Assembly: GCF_001563285.1 (NCBI RefSeq)
Contig: NZ_CP005188.1
Span: 3,229,501 to 3,293,500, forward strand
Length of the DNA: 64,000 nucleotides
Source of the DNA: Sphingobium sp. MI1205
GTDB lineage: Bacteria; Pseudomonadota; Alphaproteobacteria; Sphingomonadales; Sphingomonadaceae
Direction: 5' to 3'
The translations under genes and the position numbers were made by a program. The stretch's first letter is position 1. The number at the start of each line of letters is the position of its first letter. Below are positions 26,063 to 36,266 of this stretch, piece by piece. The notes under the pieces are model-generated. The model had not been told where the DNA came from. It made no database searches and worked only from the letters and a program-made list of their open reading frames with translations.

Positions 26063-27220
26063 TCAGTTCATTTTGCGTTCGTCGAGACCCAGACTCCGCC
26101 CGATGATTTCTTTCATGATCTCGGACGTGCCGGCAAATATGCGGCTGATCCTCGCGTCGGTATACATGCGGCTGATCCTATATTCGTCCATATAGCCCGC
26201 GCCGCCGTGAAGTTGCACGCAAGCGTCCATCACCCGTGCTTCCAGTTCGCTGGTCACGAGTTTGGCAGCGGAAGCGTCATCCGCGTTAAGTTCGCCGGCG
26301 TTGAGCAACCCTACCAACTGGTCAACATAAGTCTGCGCCATGTCGAGCTCCGCGCGCAGGCCAGCGAGTACGAAGCGTGTGTTTTGGAATGCGCCGATGG
26401 GGCGGCCGAACGCACGCCGCTCCTTCACATAGTCGAGCGTTAGGTCGAAAGCAGTCTGAGCGGTGGCCATGAAGCCGATTGCGGCAACGAGCCGTTCCTG
26501 CGCGAGAAAGCGCGAGAGGTATTGGAAGCCCCTGTCCGGCTCCCCCAGCAGATTTGCTTCGGGGAGCGCGACATCGTTGAAAAACAGTTCAGCGGTGTCC
26601 TGACTCTTCAGCCCCATCTTCTCCAGCTTGCGGCCGCGTTCGAACCCCTCCATTCCACGTTCGACGACAAAGAGCGAAATGCCATGCGGCTTGATTGGAT
26701 CGGTACGCGCCGCCACAACAATCAGGTCGGACAGTATCCCGTTAGAGATATAGGTCTTGGCGCCGTTGAGTAGCCAACCGTCACCGTTACGCACGGCGCT
26801 GGTCCGCATTCCAGCAAGATCGCTGCCGGTCGATGGTTCGGTCATCGCCACGGCCAAGATCGTCTCACCCGAAACGATCCCCGGCATCCAGCGCGCAGTC
26901 TGCTCTTCGGAGCCGAGTTTTGCGATATAGGGCGCGACGAGATTGCTGTGCAGGTTTATATAGAAGCCGATATCGCCGTGGCGCATATTCTCTTCGATGA
27001 TGATCTGCTCGAAGCGGAAATCATCGATCCCCGCGCCGCCCCAGCGCTGGTCAGCCCATGTGCAGATTAGCCCGGCTTCGCCTGCCTTGCGATATATCGC
27101 TCGGTCGACCTGCCCGGCGGCGCGCCACGCCTCCGCGTGCGGTGCCACTTCGCTGGTCATGAAGCGGCGCACGCTATCTCGGAACTGCTCATGTTCCAGT
27201 TCGAAGCCGATTCGTTTCAT
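26063..27220 (-). CDS. Acyl-CoA dehydrogenase
   Basis: This 385-residue FAD enzyme catalyses the first step of beta-oxidation. The acyl-CoA/FAD motifs are AMTEPSTGSDLAGMRTSA near residue 125, NGAKTYISNG near 152, and QLHGGAGYMDEY and FAGTSEIMKEIIGRSL near the C-terminus. Because the residue before GTSEI is Ala, the catalytic Glu is probably Glu242 in LAQERLVAA, as in long-chain and isovaleryl-CoA dehydrogenases. This suggests a long or branched acyl substrate. Its start overlaps the stop of the FadJ-like gene by ATGA, so it is part of the thiolase-FadJ-ACAD operon. Confidence 0.93.
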   Translation of the reverse strand: MKRIGFELEHEQFRDSVRRFMTSEVAPHAEAWRAAGQVDRAIYRKAGEAGLICTWADQRWGGAGIDDFRFEQIIIEENMRHGDIGFYINLHSNLVAPYIAKLGSEEQTARWMPGIVSGETILAVAMTEPSTGSDLAGMRTSAVRNGDGWLLNGAKTYISNGILSDLIVVAARTDPIKPHGISLFVVERGMEGFERGRKLEKMGLKSQDTAELFFNDVALPEANLLGEPDRGFQYLSRFLAQERLVAAIGFMATAQTAFDLTLDYVKERRAFGRPIGAFQNTRFVLAGLRAELDMAQTYVDQLVGLLNAGELNADDASAAKLVTSELEARVMDACVQLHGGAGYMDEYRISRMYTDARISRIFAGTSEIMKEIIGRSLGLDERKMN

Positions 27221-29355
27221 GACCAGTCAAAGCCTTCCCCGGTCTCCGCCATGCGACGCAGCCCTTGGGTTGGTGCAAAGCGCGGGCCATAAAGCTGGGC
27301 CAGCCTGTCGCATTCAATAACGAAAGCAGGGGCACCCACCGTCTCGACCAGCGACAACGTACCGCCCGCCCAACTCGGGAAGCCCCAACCGAGCACCGCG
27401 CCCAGATCTGCATCGGCAGGGTGCGTAAGCACATTCTCCTCCAGGCAGCGCGCGGTCTCCAGTGCCTGGATGTAAAGAATGCGCTTCTTCACCTCTTCCG
27501 GTTCGGGCTGATCTGTCGCGACTGGAAATTCCTTGGCGAGGCCCGACCACAGCCGTTTTTTGCCACCTTCGAGATATTCGTAGAAGCCGCCGCCGCCTTT
27601 CCGGCCCGGCCGTTTCAGCACATCGACCATCTTCTCCATGACCTCGGCCGACTTCGGCCGTTGATAGGCGGGATCTTCGCTCTCCGACTGGCGTACGATC
27701 TTGAGTGGCAGTTCGATCGTTGTCTCGTCGATCACGGCCAGCGGCCCGACAGGCATGCCCGCCTGCCTTGCGCAATTCTCGATCAGAGCGGGTGCCACAC
27801 CTTCGCGCAGCAATTCCATCCCTTCGTGAATGAATGTCTGGAATACACGGCTCGTGTAGAATCCCCGGCTGTCGTTGACGACGATAGGGGTCTTGCGAAT
27901 CTGCGCGACGAAGTCGAGCGCGCGCGCCAGCGTCTCTGGCCGTGTGCGTTTCCCCATGATAACTTCCACCAGCGCCATGCGATCGACGGGCGAGAAGAAA
28001 TGGAGACCGATGAAATCCTCCGGACGGTCGAAGGCCTCGGCTAGCTGGCTGATCGGCAAGGTCGACGTATTGGAAGCGAACAGCGTATCCGGACCTATTA
28101 CTGCCTGTGCCTTGCGCGTGACGTCGGCCTTGATCGCGGTATCCTCGAAGACGGCCTCGACGACGAGATCGACGCCCGCCAAATCGGCATAGTCGTCCGT
28201 CGGCTGGATCCGCTTCAGAAGCGCGTCCGCTTTTTCCTTAGTCGTTTTTCCGGAAGCGATCTGCTTGTCGAGAAGGCGAACGGAATAAGCCTTGCCCTTT
28301 TCCGCAGCGGCCACGGTCGTATCGAGCAGCACGACCTCGATGTCGACCTTTGCTGCGACATGGGCGATGCCCGCGCCCATCATGCCGGCACCAAGTATTC
28401 CAACCTTGCGCACGGTCGATGCGGGCACGTCTGCCGGTCGCCGCGCGCCTTTTTCGGCCAGGCCCTTGTTCACGAACGTCGTGCGGATGATGTTGCGCGC
28501 CACCGGGTTGGTCAGCAGGCTCGCGAAATAGCGTCCTTCGACGACAAGACCTTTGTCGAACGGAACCTGCACCCCTTCGAAAATGCAAGCCAGAATTGCG
28601 ATTGGCGCGGGATAGTTGGCCCCGTATTTGGCGCGAAGCTTCGCTGCGGCGATCGAGAAATAGGTGGCGGTGCTTTGTTTGAGCAGGCCATCCGATTCAG
28701 GGATTGCGAAGCCCTTGCGATCCCAGGGGCGCATAGGGTCGGGCGCTTCGGCAAGCCAGGTGCGAGCCGCGTCGAGCAGGTTGGGCGCAGACTCGACCTG
28801 ATCGACAAGCCCCTTTTTCAAGGCCTCCTGCGGCGCGTAGCTGCGCCCTTCGAGCAACACTTCGCTCGCTTGCGGTACACCGATCATCCGGGGCAGGCGC
28901 TGGGTTCCGCCCGATCCCGGCAACAGGCCGACGTTAACCTCGGGCAAGCCGACCACTGCCTCGGCATCATCGGCGACGATACGATAGGTGCAGGCGAGCG
29001 CCAGTTCGTAACCGCCACCAAGCGCGAAACCGTTGATCGCCGCAACGACCGGCTTGCCGCACGTCTCGATCAGGCGGTGCATCGCGCTGGCCTTCTCGCT
29101 CATCGCAAAGGCCTGTTGCGGCGTCATAGTGACGCCCTCGCGCAGAATGTATTTTAGATCGGCCCCGGCCATGAAGCCGACCTTGGCCGATGTCAGAATG
29201 ATCCCCGTGATCTCGGCATCATCCCGCGCGGCCTCAAACGTGGCCACCATCTCGTCGACCCACGGCGGCGATACCGTGTTGACGGGCGCATCAGGCGCAT
29301 CCAGCGTAATGGTCAGCACGCCATTGGCGCGCTCGGTCGTCAGATATTTCGCCAT
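27217..29355 (-). CDS. Fused enoyl-CoA hydratase/3-hydroxyacyl-CoA dehydrogenase (FadJ/FadB-like)
   Basis: This 712-residue bifunctional beta-oxidation enzyme has a crotonase domain at about residues 1-190 ([49 protein letters not shown]). The NAD-binding 3-hydroxyacyl-CoA dehydrogenase domain starts near residue 310 ([18 protein letters not shown]), with [22 protein letters not shown] and the C-terminal [11 protein letters not shown]. Start at ATG 29355 ([12 protein letters not shown]); the codons upstream belong to the thiolase region. It lies one base after the thiolase stop. It hydrates the enoyl-CoA made by the dehydrogenase and oxidizes the resulting hydroxyacyl-CoA. Confidence 0.93.
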   Translation of the reverse strand: MAKYLTTERANGVLTITLDAPDAPVNTVSPPWVDEMVATFEAARDDAEITGIILTSAKVGFMAGADLKYILREGVTMTPQQAFAMSEKASAMHRLIETCGKPVVAAINGFALGGGYELALACTYRIVADDAEAVVGLPEVNVGLLPGSGGTQRLPRMIGVPQASEVLLEGRSYAPQEALKKGLVDQVESAPNLLDAARTWLAEAPDPMRPWDRKGFAIPESDGLLKQSTATYFSIAAAKLRAKYGANYPAPIAILACIFEGVQVPFDKGLVVEGRYFASLLTNPVARNIIRTTFVNKGLAEKGARRPADVPASTVRKVGILGAGMMGAGIAHVAAKVDIEVVLLDTTVAAAEKGKAYSVRLLDKQIASGKTTKEKADALLKRIQPTDDYADLAGVDLVVEAVFEDTAIKADVTRKAQAVIGPDTLFASNTSTLPISQLAEAFDRPEDFIGLHFFSPVDRMALVEVIMGKRTRPETLARALDFVAQIRKTPIVVNDSRGFYTSRVFQTFIHEGMELLREGVAPALIENCARQAGMPVGPLAVIDETTIELPLKIVRQSESEDPAYQRPKSAEVMEKMVDVLKRPGRKGGGGFYEYLEGGKKRLWSGLAKEFPVATDQPEPEEVKKRILYIQALETARCLEENVLTHPADADLGAVLGWGFPSWAGGTLSLVETVGAPAFVIECDRLAQLYGPRFAPTQGLRRMAETGEGFDWS

Positions 29356-29356
29356 G

Positions 29357-30562
29357 TCAGATCCGTTCGATGATGGTCGCGGTACCCAGCCCGTTTCCGG
29401 CGCACAGGGTGATGAGCGCGGTGTTGAGATCACGGCGTTCGAGTTCGTCGAGCACCGTGCCGAGGATCATCGCGCCGGTCGCTCCGAGCGGGTGGCCCAG
29501 CGCGATGGCGCCACCGGCGACGTTCACCGTGGACGGATCGAGGTCGAGATACTTCATGAAGCGCAACACCACGCTGGCAAAGGCTTCGTTGATTTCGAAG
29601 AGATCGATGTCAGCGGTCGTCATGCCGGTGCGGGTCAACAGCTTGCGGGTGACATCCGCCGGAGCGGTCAGCATGATCGTCGGTTCGGAACCGATGTTCG
29701 TAAACGCCCTGATCCGGGCTCTCGGTTTGAGATCGGCTGCAACGCCGAACTCGCGGTTCCCCACCAATACTGCCGCAGCGCCATCCACAATCCCGGACGA
29801 ATTGCCGCCGGTGTGGACATGATCGATTGCCTCAACCTGAGGATAGCGCTGCAGGGCGACCGCGTCGAACGCCAGCGCCCCCAGGTCCGTGAAGGCCGGC
29901 TTCAATCCCGACAGAGAATCCATCGTCGTATTCGGACGAAGATACTCGTCCCGATCAAGCACGACCTGGCCGATCACGTCTTTCACCGGCACGATCGCGC
30001 GGTCGAATGCTCCCGAACGCTGCGATTCGGCGGATCGCCGCTGGCTCTCCAGGGCATAGGCATCGACGTCCTCACGGGTGAAGCCATCCAGCGTAGCGAT
30101 CAGGTCCGCGCCGATGCCCTGCGGCGTAAAGTAATTGTGATAGCTGCGCCATGGATCGCCGGTCCAGGCACCCGTGTCCGCGCCAATGTAAGTGCGTGAC
30201 ATGCACTCGACGCCACCACCTACCGCCGCCCACGCGGCGCCGGTCATAACTTGAGCGGCCGCGTTGTTAACCGCTTCGAGCGCAGACGCGCAAAAGCGAT
30301 GGACTTGCTGACCGGCGACTCGCTCATCCCAATTAGCGGCGAGCACTGCGGCCCGTGAGATGTTGCTTCCCTGCTCACCTACCGGCTGCGCGCAGCCATA
30401 GACAACGTCGTCGATGAGCGCGGTGTCGAGTCCGTTTCGTTCGGCTAGCGCGCGCAGAGGGGTCGCCGCCAGTTCAACGGCTGTGATCTCCCGCAAGGAA
30501 CCGTCCGGCCGTCCGCGCCCGCGGGGCGTTCGCACATGGTCATAGATGAAGGCGTCAGGCAT
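29357..30562 (-). CDS. Acetyl-CoA acyltransferase (thiolase)
   Basis: This 401-residue degradative thiolase has the acyl-binding Cys in VHRFCASALEAV (near residue 90), His in GGAIALGHPLGATG and the second Cys in TLCAGNGLGT. It cleaves 3-oxoacyl-CoA to acetyl-CoA and a shortened acyl-CoA. Start at ATG 30562 (MPDAFIYDHVRTP). An upstream ATG at 30589 lies inside the palindromic operator and is unlikely. It is the first gene of the operon thiolase, FadJ-like, acyl-CoA dehydrogenase, with operator copy 5 about 20 bases upstream. Confidence 0.93.
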   Translation of the reverse strand: MPDAFIYDHVRTPRGRGRPDGSLREITAVELAATPLRALAERNGLDTALIDDVVYGCAQPVGEQGSNISRAAVLAANWDERVAGQQVHRFCASALEAVNNAAAQVMTGAAWAAVGGGVECMSRTYIGADTGAWTGDPWRSYHNYFTPQGIGADLIATLDGFTREDVDAYALESQRRSAESQRSGAFDRAIVPVKDVIGQVVLDRDEYLRPNTTMDSLSGLKPAFTDLGALAFDAVALQRYPQVEAIDHVHTGGNSSGIVDGAAAVLVGNREFGVAADLKPRARIRAFTNIGSEPTIMLTAPADVTRKLLTRTGMTTADIDLFEINEAFASVVLRFMKYLDLDPSTVNVAGGAIALGHPLGATGAMILGTVLDELERRDLNTALITLCAGNGLGTATIIERI

Positions 30563-30580
30563 GGCTCTCCCCGGCAAATA

Positions 30581-30600
30581 ACTTTTCATTTGAACAGTTA
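30581..30600. promoter_or_regulatory. Palindromic operator copy 5
   Basis: ACTTTTCATTTGAACAGTTA. It lies in the divergent space between the thiolase operon (minus, start 30562) and the pyruvate-dehydrogenase-like E1 gene (plus, start about 30706). Confidence 0.68.
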
Positions 30601-30705
30601 TGTCATTGCCATTACGAGCGTGGCTTCGTCAAGGGAATGATGCTGCCAATTGGTTTCCCGTTGGTCCCTCATGCCTTTGAAGACCGCATTTCTGAGGGGA
30701 TTATT

Positions 30706-33048
30706 GTGGCTACGACCCTAACGGCCGACCGCCAGCACCAGATTGGCGCGCTGGAGCAACTCGATACGCGCCTTCTGTGGCTGTCATCCTGGATGATCCA
30801 CAACGCAAACCATATCCGGCCCAAGCGCGATGGATTGAAAGTAGGCGGTCATCAGGCGAGCTGCGCGTCGATGACGGCGATCATGGCGGCGCTCTACTTC
30901 CATGCGCTGCGGCCGCAGGACAAGGTCGCGGTCAAACCGCACGCCGGTCCCGTGCTGCACGCCATTCACTATCTGCTCGGAAACCAGTCGCTCGACAGGA
31001 TGCAGCAGTTCCGTGGTTTAGGTGGTGTGCAAAGCTATCCCAGCCGGACCAAGGACAGCATCCCGGTCGATTTTTCGACCGGCTCGGTCGGCCTCGGCGT
31101 GGCTGTCACAGCCTTTACATCGCTCGTGCAGGACTATCTGATCGCACATGGCCAGGTTCGTGAGGAAGACGCCGGGCGGATGATCGCCCTGATGGGCGAT
31201 GCCGAGCTGGATGAGGGAAACATCTACGAATGCCTTATCGAAGGCTATAAGCACGATCTTCGCAACTGCTGGTGGATTGTCGATTATAACCGTCAGTCGC
31301 TGGATGCGACCACGGCCGACCGCATGTTCCGCCGCTTCGACGACATCTTCGAAACCTGCGGCTGGCGGGTCGTCACGCTCAAGAACGGCAAGCTACAAAA
31401 GGCCGCATTCAAACGGCCCGGCGGCAAGGCGCTGGAGGACTGGATCGACAACTGCCCGAACGCTGAATACGCCGCGCTCACCTATCAGGGCGGCGGCGCC
31501 TGGCGCGAGCGGCTGATGGCTGAAATCGGCGACAGGCCCCATGTCGAAAAACTGATCGAAAGTTTCGATGACGAGGCGCTGGCGCGGCTGATGACCAATC
31601 TCGGCGGTCATTGCGTCGAGAGCTTGATCGACGCGTTTGACGGCGCGAACGACGACAAGCCCACCCTGTTCATCGCCTACACCGTCAAGGGGCACGGCCT
31701 GCCGCTCGCGGGCCACAAGGACAATCATTCGGGGATGATGAACCCGGCCCAGATGGACCAGTTTCGGGTGAGCCTTGGCGTTCAGGAAGGCGAGGAATGG
31801 GAGCCTTGGGGCGGACTGGGCGACAATGTCGCGGCGCAGTTGCAGGCCTTCATCAAAGCGAGCGCTATCGCGCGGGTGCAAAAGGAACCACATGCTCCCG
31901 CGGTTACCGTGCCGGCACGCCTCCCCGTACCTGAAGGCACCGAGCAATCGACCCAGGCGGCATTCGGGCGCATTCTCCTCGATCTCGCCAAATCGGGCGA
32001 GGAACTGGCCGACCGTATCGTCACCACAGCGCCCGATGTCACACAAACGACCAACCTTGGCGCTTTCGTCAATCAGCGTGGGCTGTTCCGGCGGCAGGAA
32101 CTGGCGGACGTATTCCACAAGGCCAAGATTCCATCGGCGCAAAAATGGGCGCAGCACGCGGCTGGCCAACATATCGAGCTGGGCATTGCGGAGAATAACT
32201 TCTTCATCATGCTTGCCTCGCTTGGGTTGGCCGCGCCGCATTTCGGAACGCGGCTACTACCCGTCGGAACGGTCTATGACCCGTTCATTTCACGCGGCCT
32301 TGATGCGCTCAACTATGGCTGTTATCAGGACGCGCGCTTCCTGCTGATCGGCACGCCCTCCGGCATTACCTTGGCAGCCGAAGGTGGCGCGCATCAATCG
32401 ATCAACACCCCGCTGATCGGTATGGGCCAACCCAATCTCACCTATTTCGAGCCAGCCTATGCTGACGAACTGACTGTGATGATGCGCTGGGCCTTTGATT
32501 ACATGCAGCGGCCAGACGGCAATTCCGTCTATCTGCGCCTGTCCACCCGATCCATTCCGCAAATCGAACGCGAAGATGATAACTGGGAACCCGATGCACT
32601 CAAGGGCGGGTATTGGCTACGCAAACCATCGCCTGGCGCCGAAGCCGCGATCGTTTTTACCGGCGTCGTCGCGCCAGAGGCTCTGGCGGCCTGGAACGAA
32701 CTTGTCGTGGACATTCCCGGCCTTGGGCTGCTCAACATAACATCGCCGGATCTGCTGCATCGTGGCTGGTCGGCCCGGTGCGCGGCCCGCTGGAACGGCG
32801 AGGCACCCGAGCCGTGCCATGCCGAAACACTTCTGTCGCTGCTGGGACCCGGCGCCGGCCTCGTCACTGTGCTCGATGGATCGCCGGGAGCGCTGTCATG
32901 GCTCGGCGGAGTTACCGGGATGCGCGTGAGTCCGCTCGGCACGGACCGGTTTGGACAGACGGGAGATCTACCCGACCTTTATCGGACATATCGGCTCGAC
33001 AGCGAAGCCATCATCGACGCTGTCGCCGAACTCATTCTGGGGAAATGA
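30706..33048 (+). CDS. Pyruvate dehydrogenase E1-like, transketolase-type (AceE-like) protein
   Basis: This thiamine-diphosphate enzyme of about 780 residues is of the homodimeric 2-oxo-acid dehydrogenase E1 type. The substrate and TPP motifs are [24 protein letters not shown], and the GDG-type site modified to [38 protein letters not shown] region near residue 165. A transketolase-like pyrimidine domain and C-terminal domain follow ([26 protein letters not shown]). GTG 30706 behind GAGGGG is my start; ATG 30637 in frame would add 23 residues. The E2 gene follows after two bases. It probably oxidizes pyruvate released by the FAH-type hydrolases, giving acetyl-CoA. The E3 component must come from elsewhere. 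Confidence 0.87.
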   Translation: MATTLTADRQHQIGALEQLDTRLLWLSSWMIHNANHIRPKRDGLKVGGHQASCASMTAIMAALYFHALRPQDKVAVKPHAGPVLHAIHYLLGNQSLDRMQQFRGLGGVQSYPSRTKDSIPVDFSTGSVGLGVAVTAFTSLVQDYLIAHGQVREEDAGRMIALMGDAELDEGNIYECLIEGYKHDLRNCWWIVDYNRQSLDATTADRMFRRFDDIFETCGWRVVTLKNGKLQKAAFKRPGGKALEDWIDNCPNAEYAALTYQGGGAWRERLMAEIGDRPHVEKLIESFDDEALARLMTNLGGHCVESLIDAFDGANDDKPTLFIAYTVKGHGLPLAGHKDNHSGMMNPAQMDQFRVSLGVQEGEEWEPWGGLGDNVAAQLQAFIKASAIARVQKEPHAPAVTVPARLPVPEGTEQSTQAAFGRILLDLAKSGEELADRIVTTAPDVTQTTNLGAFVNQRGLFRRQELADVFHKAKIPSAQKWAQHAAGQHIELGIAENNFFIMLASLGLAAPHFGTRLLPVGTVYDPFISRGLDALNYGCYQDARFLLIGTPSGITLAAEGGAHQSINTPLIGMGQPNLTYFEPAYADELTVMMRWAFDYMQRPDGNSVYLRLSTRSIPQIEREDDNWEPDALKGGYWLRKPSPGAEAAIVFTGVVAPEALAAWNELVVDIPGLGLLNITSPDLLHRGWSARCAARWNGEAPEPCHAETLLSLLGPGAGLVTVLDGSPGALSWLGGVTGMRVSPLGTDRFGQTGDLPDLYRTYRLDSEAIIDAVAELILGK

Positions 33049-33050
33049 AC

Positions 33051-34334
33051 ATGGCCATCGAGCTAAAGATGCCGGCGCTCTCGCCGACAATGGAGAAAGG
33101 CACGCTTGCAAAATGGCTGGTGGCCGAAGGTGACACCGTCAGGTCCGGCGACCTGCTGGCCGAAATCGAGACCGACAAGGCGACAATGGAGTTCGAAGCG
33201 GTCGAGGACGGACGAATCGCTCAGCTGGTGGTGGCGGCAGGAACCGACGATGTCGCTGTTGGCACTGTCATCGCGTTGATGGCTGACGGGAGCACGCACG
33301 AATCCAGGCCGGCAATCACGGACGCTCCAAAGGCCGCTGACAAGCCAGAATCGATCACGATTAGCTCCGACCGTGCTGCCGAACCGGTCCCGCCGCCTTC
33401 CAGCCCCGGCACCAAGGTCAGCGACACACGCTTTCGTATTTCGCCCGCCGAACGGATCAGGGTGAGCCCGCTCGCATTGCGCATTGCCGAAACCAAGGGG
33501 ATCGATCTTTCAGGCATTCAAGGATCGGGACCACATGGCAGGATCGTTCGCGCCGATCTCGGCATCCATCGTGTGGCTGGTCCAGCCGGCGATCCGCCTC
33601 CGTCAGCACGCCTGGCGGTTGCGACCACACCGCCGCCTGCTGGCGTTCCGGTCGAAACCGTCAAGCTTAGTTCCATGCGCAAGGCGATCGCGCGGCGTCT
33701 GACGGAAAGCAAGCAGACCGTTCCGCACTTCTATCTCACGGCGCGATGCAATCTTGAGGCACTGCTGAAACTACGCGGTGAACTCAACGAAAGTCTTGTC
33801 GGTCGCGGCATAAAACTCAGCGTCAACGACATGCTCGTCAAAGCGATGGCACTCGCCTTGACCGATGTGCCAGAAGCCAACGTGCAGTTCGGTGGCGAAG
33901 AACTTCATCGCTTTGATCGCGTCGACATATCCATGGCGGTCGCCATCGATGGCGGCCTGGTCACACCGGTCATAAAAGACGCCGGTGCGCTCTCTCTTTC
34001 GGCCATTGCTACGCAAAGCAAAGCGCTGGCGCAGAAGGCGCGTGACGGAAAGCTGGTGCCGGAGGACTATCAAGGCGGCACCGCCTCGATTTCCAACCTC
34101 GGCATGTTCGGCATCGATGAGATGTTTCCCGTCATCAATCCGCCGCAGGCGGTGATCCTCGGCGTAGGTGCCGGCGTTGAGATGCCATGGAAGGTGAATG
34201 GCGAGATCGGTCTTGCCACGATCATGGCGGCGACCGCCAGCTTCGATCATCGCGCGATCGACGGCGCGATTGCGGCCCGGTTCATGAAGGCCTTCCGTGG
34301 CTATGTCGAGCAGCCAATGCTTATTCTGGGCTGA
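33051..34334 (+). CDS. Dihydrolipoamide acyltransferase (E2) of 2-oxo-acid dehydrogenase complex
   Basis: This 427-residue E2 has an N-terminal lipoyl domain (residues 1-80) with the lipoylated Lys in [12 protein letters not shown] (about residue 43). A Pro/Ala-rich linker and a peripheral-subunit-binding domain follow ([29 protein letters not shown], near 140-175). The catalytic acyltransferase domain has [25 protein letters not shown] and the active-site [10 protein letters not shown] near residue 400. It partners with the E1 gene two bases upstream. A single lipoyl domain and this arrangement match alphaproteobacterial pyruvate dehydrogenase E2 enzymes. Confidence 0.93.
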   Translation: MAIELKMPALSPTMEKGTLAKWLVAEGDTVRSGDLLAEIETDKATMEFEAVEDGRIAQLVVAAGTDDVAVGTVIALMADGSTHESRPAITDAPKAADKPESITISSDRAAEPVPPPSSPGTKVSDTRFRISPAERIRVSPLALRIAETKGIDLSGIQGSGPHGRIVRADLGIHRVAGPAGDPPPSARLAVATTPPPAGVPVETVKLSSMRKAIARRLTESKQTVPHFYLTARCNLEALLKLRGELNESLVGRGIKLSVNDMLVKAMALALTDVPEANVQFGGEELHRFDRVDISMAVAIDGGLVTPVIKDAGALSLSAIATQSKALAQKARDGKLVPEDYQGGTASISNLGMFGIDEMFPVINPPQAVILGVGAGVEMPWKVNGEIGLATIMAATASFDHRAIDGAIAARFMKAFRGYVEQPMLILG

Positions 34335-34482
34335 TCGACTGTTCGCTCATGACAAGGAATGGATGGGGTGCCCGTCGCTCTGTTCATTCCTTGCAGGCGC
34401 AGGACGGGCAGTCTGCGCATTATCTTGCCATGCTTTTGCCTCGGATGCGCCCGCGCATTTGCAGGCACTCAGAAATCCCACG

Positions 34483-35163
34483 CTAATCTTCAAACACCAT
34501 GTGAATAATAAGGTCGATGGTCTGCTCAATTTCACCGTAAGAAAAAGGACTTTTCCCGGTGAAATACTCATATTCCGCCGGGACCGAAAATGGCACGGAT
34601 GCCATTGCCACCACGGCAAAGCGCAACCGCGCCGGTTCAATATCGCGTCGGATGGCACCCTCACGCTGCGCCTGCGCCGCTAGAGACACGAATTCGTCAT
34701 AAGCGGGCCGGGTAAATTTCTCGCTCAGCCATGACAGGCGGGGTGAGGGTTGGACGGCCTCCGATGTCATGATCCTGTGAAGTGCCGGCTCGCTGGCGCT
34801 GTAGCGCACGATGTCGGCGATTACGTGCCTGAGACGATCCGCAGCGCTGGCATCGCTCGGCAAGGCTTTGGTTTCACCCCGGAACGTCTCATACTTCGTG
34901 AGCATGTGCTCCATGACCAGTTCCCAGAGCCGCTCCTTACTTTTCGCATGATAAGTCAGCAGCTGGATGGTGATGCCCGCATCGGCCGCAATGGAGCGCA
35001 TGCGAGCGCCCTTGAAACCGTCGCGAGTAAAGCTGCTGGTCGCAGCCTCCATGATGCGCGCCATCACTTCCTTGGGACGCCGCTTGTGCGCGGGCTTTTT
35101 TGCTTTTGGTGTTGTAAGTGCAGGCTGTCGATCGTCGGAAGGTTTGCTTGCGGTTATCGGCAT
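34483..35163 (-). CDS. TetR family transcriptional regulator
   Basis: This 226-residue repressor-type regulator has a basic N-terminal tail (KAKKPAHKRRPK), then a TetR DNA-binding domain at about residues 30-75: MARIMEAATSSFTRDGFKGARMRSIAADAGITIQLLTYHAKSKERLW. The C-terminal ligand domain is of the TetR_C type with HRIMTSEAVQPSPRLSWL. Start at ATG 35163. It is the only TetR gene seen in the island. An operator-like palindrome (copy 6) lies upstream, between it and the divergent SDR. I infer that it controls the seven palindromes, releasing them when a pathway metabolite or CoA ester binds. Confidence 0.9.
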   Translation of the reverse strand: MPITASKPSDDRQPALTTPKAKKPAHKRRPKEVMARIMEAATSSFTRDGFKGARMRSIAADAGITIQLLTYHAKSKERLWELVMEHMLTKYETFRGETKALPSDASAADRLRHVIADIVRYSASEPALHRIMTSEAVQPSPRLSWLSEKFTRPAYDEFVSLAAQAQREGAIRRDIEPARLRFAVVAMASVPFSVPAEYEYFTGKSPFSYGEIEQTIDLIIHMVFED

Positions 35164-35379
35164 TTCTAGCAATCCAGACTTCCAAGTTAAGCACGTAAGG
35201 CTTCGAAAGGGCCGATTCTCAATCGCTGAGTGTGTCTGCGATTGCTTCGGACCACCTTCGAACGCGCGCCACTCTGACACCATATCCCGTGACAGCGCAA
35301 CCAGCTAGGCGATACGCAGCGCTAATGGCCCGGAAAACGGCTGTTCAGCGAGACATATTGACTCGCCATTTCGCGTATA

Positions 35380-35399
35380 GCTTGTCATATGACAAAATG
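35380..35399. promoter_or_regulatory. Palindromic operator copy 6
   Basis: GCTTGTCATATGACAAAATG, containing the near-perfect palindrome TTGTCATATGACAA. It lies between the divergent TetR gene (start 35163) and SDR gene (start 35425), so it may mediate autoregulation. Confidence 0.66.
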
Positions 35400-35424
35400 A
35401 TTGAAGCTACGAGATGGAGCGGAA

Positions 35425-36165
35425 ATGAACGGTAAGGTCGGGATCGTCACTGGCGCAGCGAAAGGCATAGGAAGGGCGGTTGCCCTCCAACTTCTTAGAG
35501 ATGGCGCCACGGTCTATGCGTTCGACCGGGACGCTTCCGCCCTTCAGAAACTGACTGAGGAATCTGGCTCGCACCCAATTGTCTCGGTCTTAGGCGATGT
35601 CGACGATGATCAGGCAGCCACAGAACTCGTCGCGCGCTGCCTGCAGGAAACTGGCAAGGTCGATTTCCTGGTGAACGTGGCGGGTATCGTGCATCCGCCA
35701 CAGCCGTTGCACGAACTGTCTGCGGCGGACTTTGACAGGACAATCGCTGTCAATTTGAAGGGCTACTTCCTGTTCTATCGTGCGGCTGCGGAAGCCATGA
35801 TCGCAGCGGGCAAGGGCGGCGCCATCGTCAACATTGCCTCGACAGCGGGCATTCGTCCGGTGCCTCGCGCCGGAGCATATGCGGCCTCCAAACACGGAGT
35901 GATCGGACTGACGACCACCGCAGCGCTGGAAGTCGCAGCGGAAGGCATCAGGGTCAATGCCATTTGCCCTGGCGTTACCGACACGCCGATGCTGGCAAGC
36001 AACGCTGCGGGCGGTCCGGCAACGGGCATGATCGATGCAATCCCTTTCCGACGCTTGGGCCAGCCGGATGACATAGCTGCAGCCGTGGCGTGGCTTATTA
36101 GCGATCAGGCCAGTTATATCACAGGCGTGGCTCTGCCTGTGGACGGCGGATTATCGTTAGTTTGA
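35425..36165 (+). CDS. Short-chain dehydrogenase/reductase
   Basis: This 246-residue classical SDR has TGAAKGIG near residue 10, NVAGIVHPP, Ser in NIASTAGIRP, YAASKHG with Tyr/Lys, and SYITGVALPVDGG. It begins at ATG 35425 behind GAGATGGAGCGGAA. It is a paralogue of 24022-24762, with long identical blocks in the catalytic half. It is placed next to the regulator gene and behind operator copy 6. Confidence 0.89.
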   Translation: MNGKVGIVTGAAKGIGRAVALQLLRDGATVYAFDRDASALQKLTEESGSHPIVSVLGDVDDDQAATELVARCLQETGKVDFLVNVAGIVHPPQPLHELSAADFDRTIAVNLKGYFLFYRAAAEAMIAAGKGGAIVNIASTAGIRPVPRAGAYAASKHGVIGLTTTAALEVAAEGIRVNAICPGVTDTPMLASNAAGGPATGMIDAIPFRRLGQPDDIAAAVAWLISDQASYITGVALPVDGGLSLV

Positions 36166-36196
36166 ACGGCACGACGATGCATCACTCGCCACCATA

Positions 36197-36216
36197 ACTT
36201 TTCATTTGCAAAGTTA
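36197..36216. promoter_or_regulatory. Palindromic operator copy 7
   Basis: ACTTTTCATTTGCAAAGTTA, with AACTTT/AAAGTT arms when one more base is included. It lies about 50 bases upstream of the amidohydrolase start at 36267. Confidence 0.68.
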
Positions 36217-36266
36217 TTTGACTGATGCGAGACTTGCTTGTGATTCAAAAAACGAGAGGATTGAAG

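Noticed and set aside
30563-30589. Thiolase start at ATG 30589
   Set aside because: This ATG is part of the palindromic operator; ATG 30562 aligns with the usual thiolase N-terminus.
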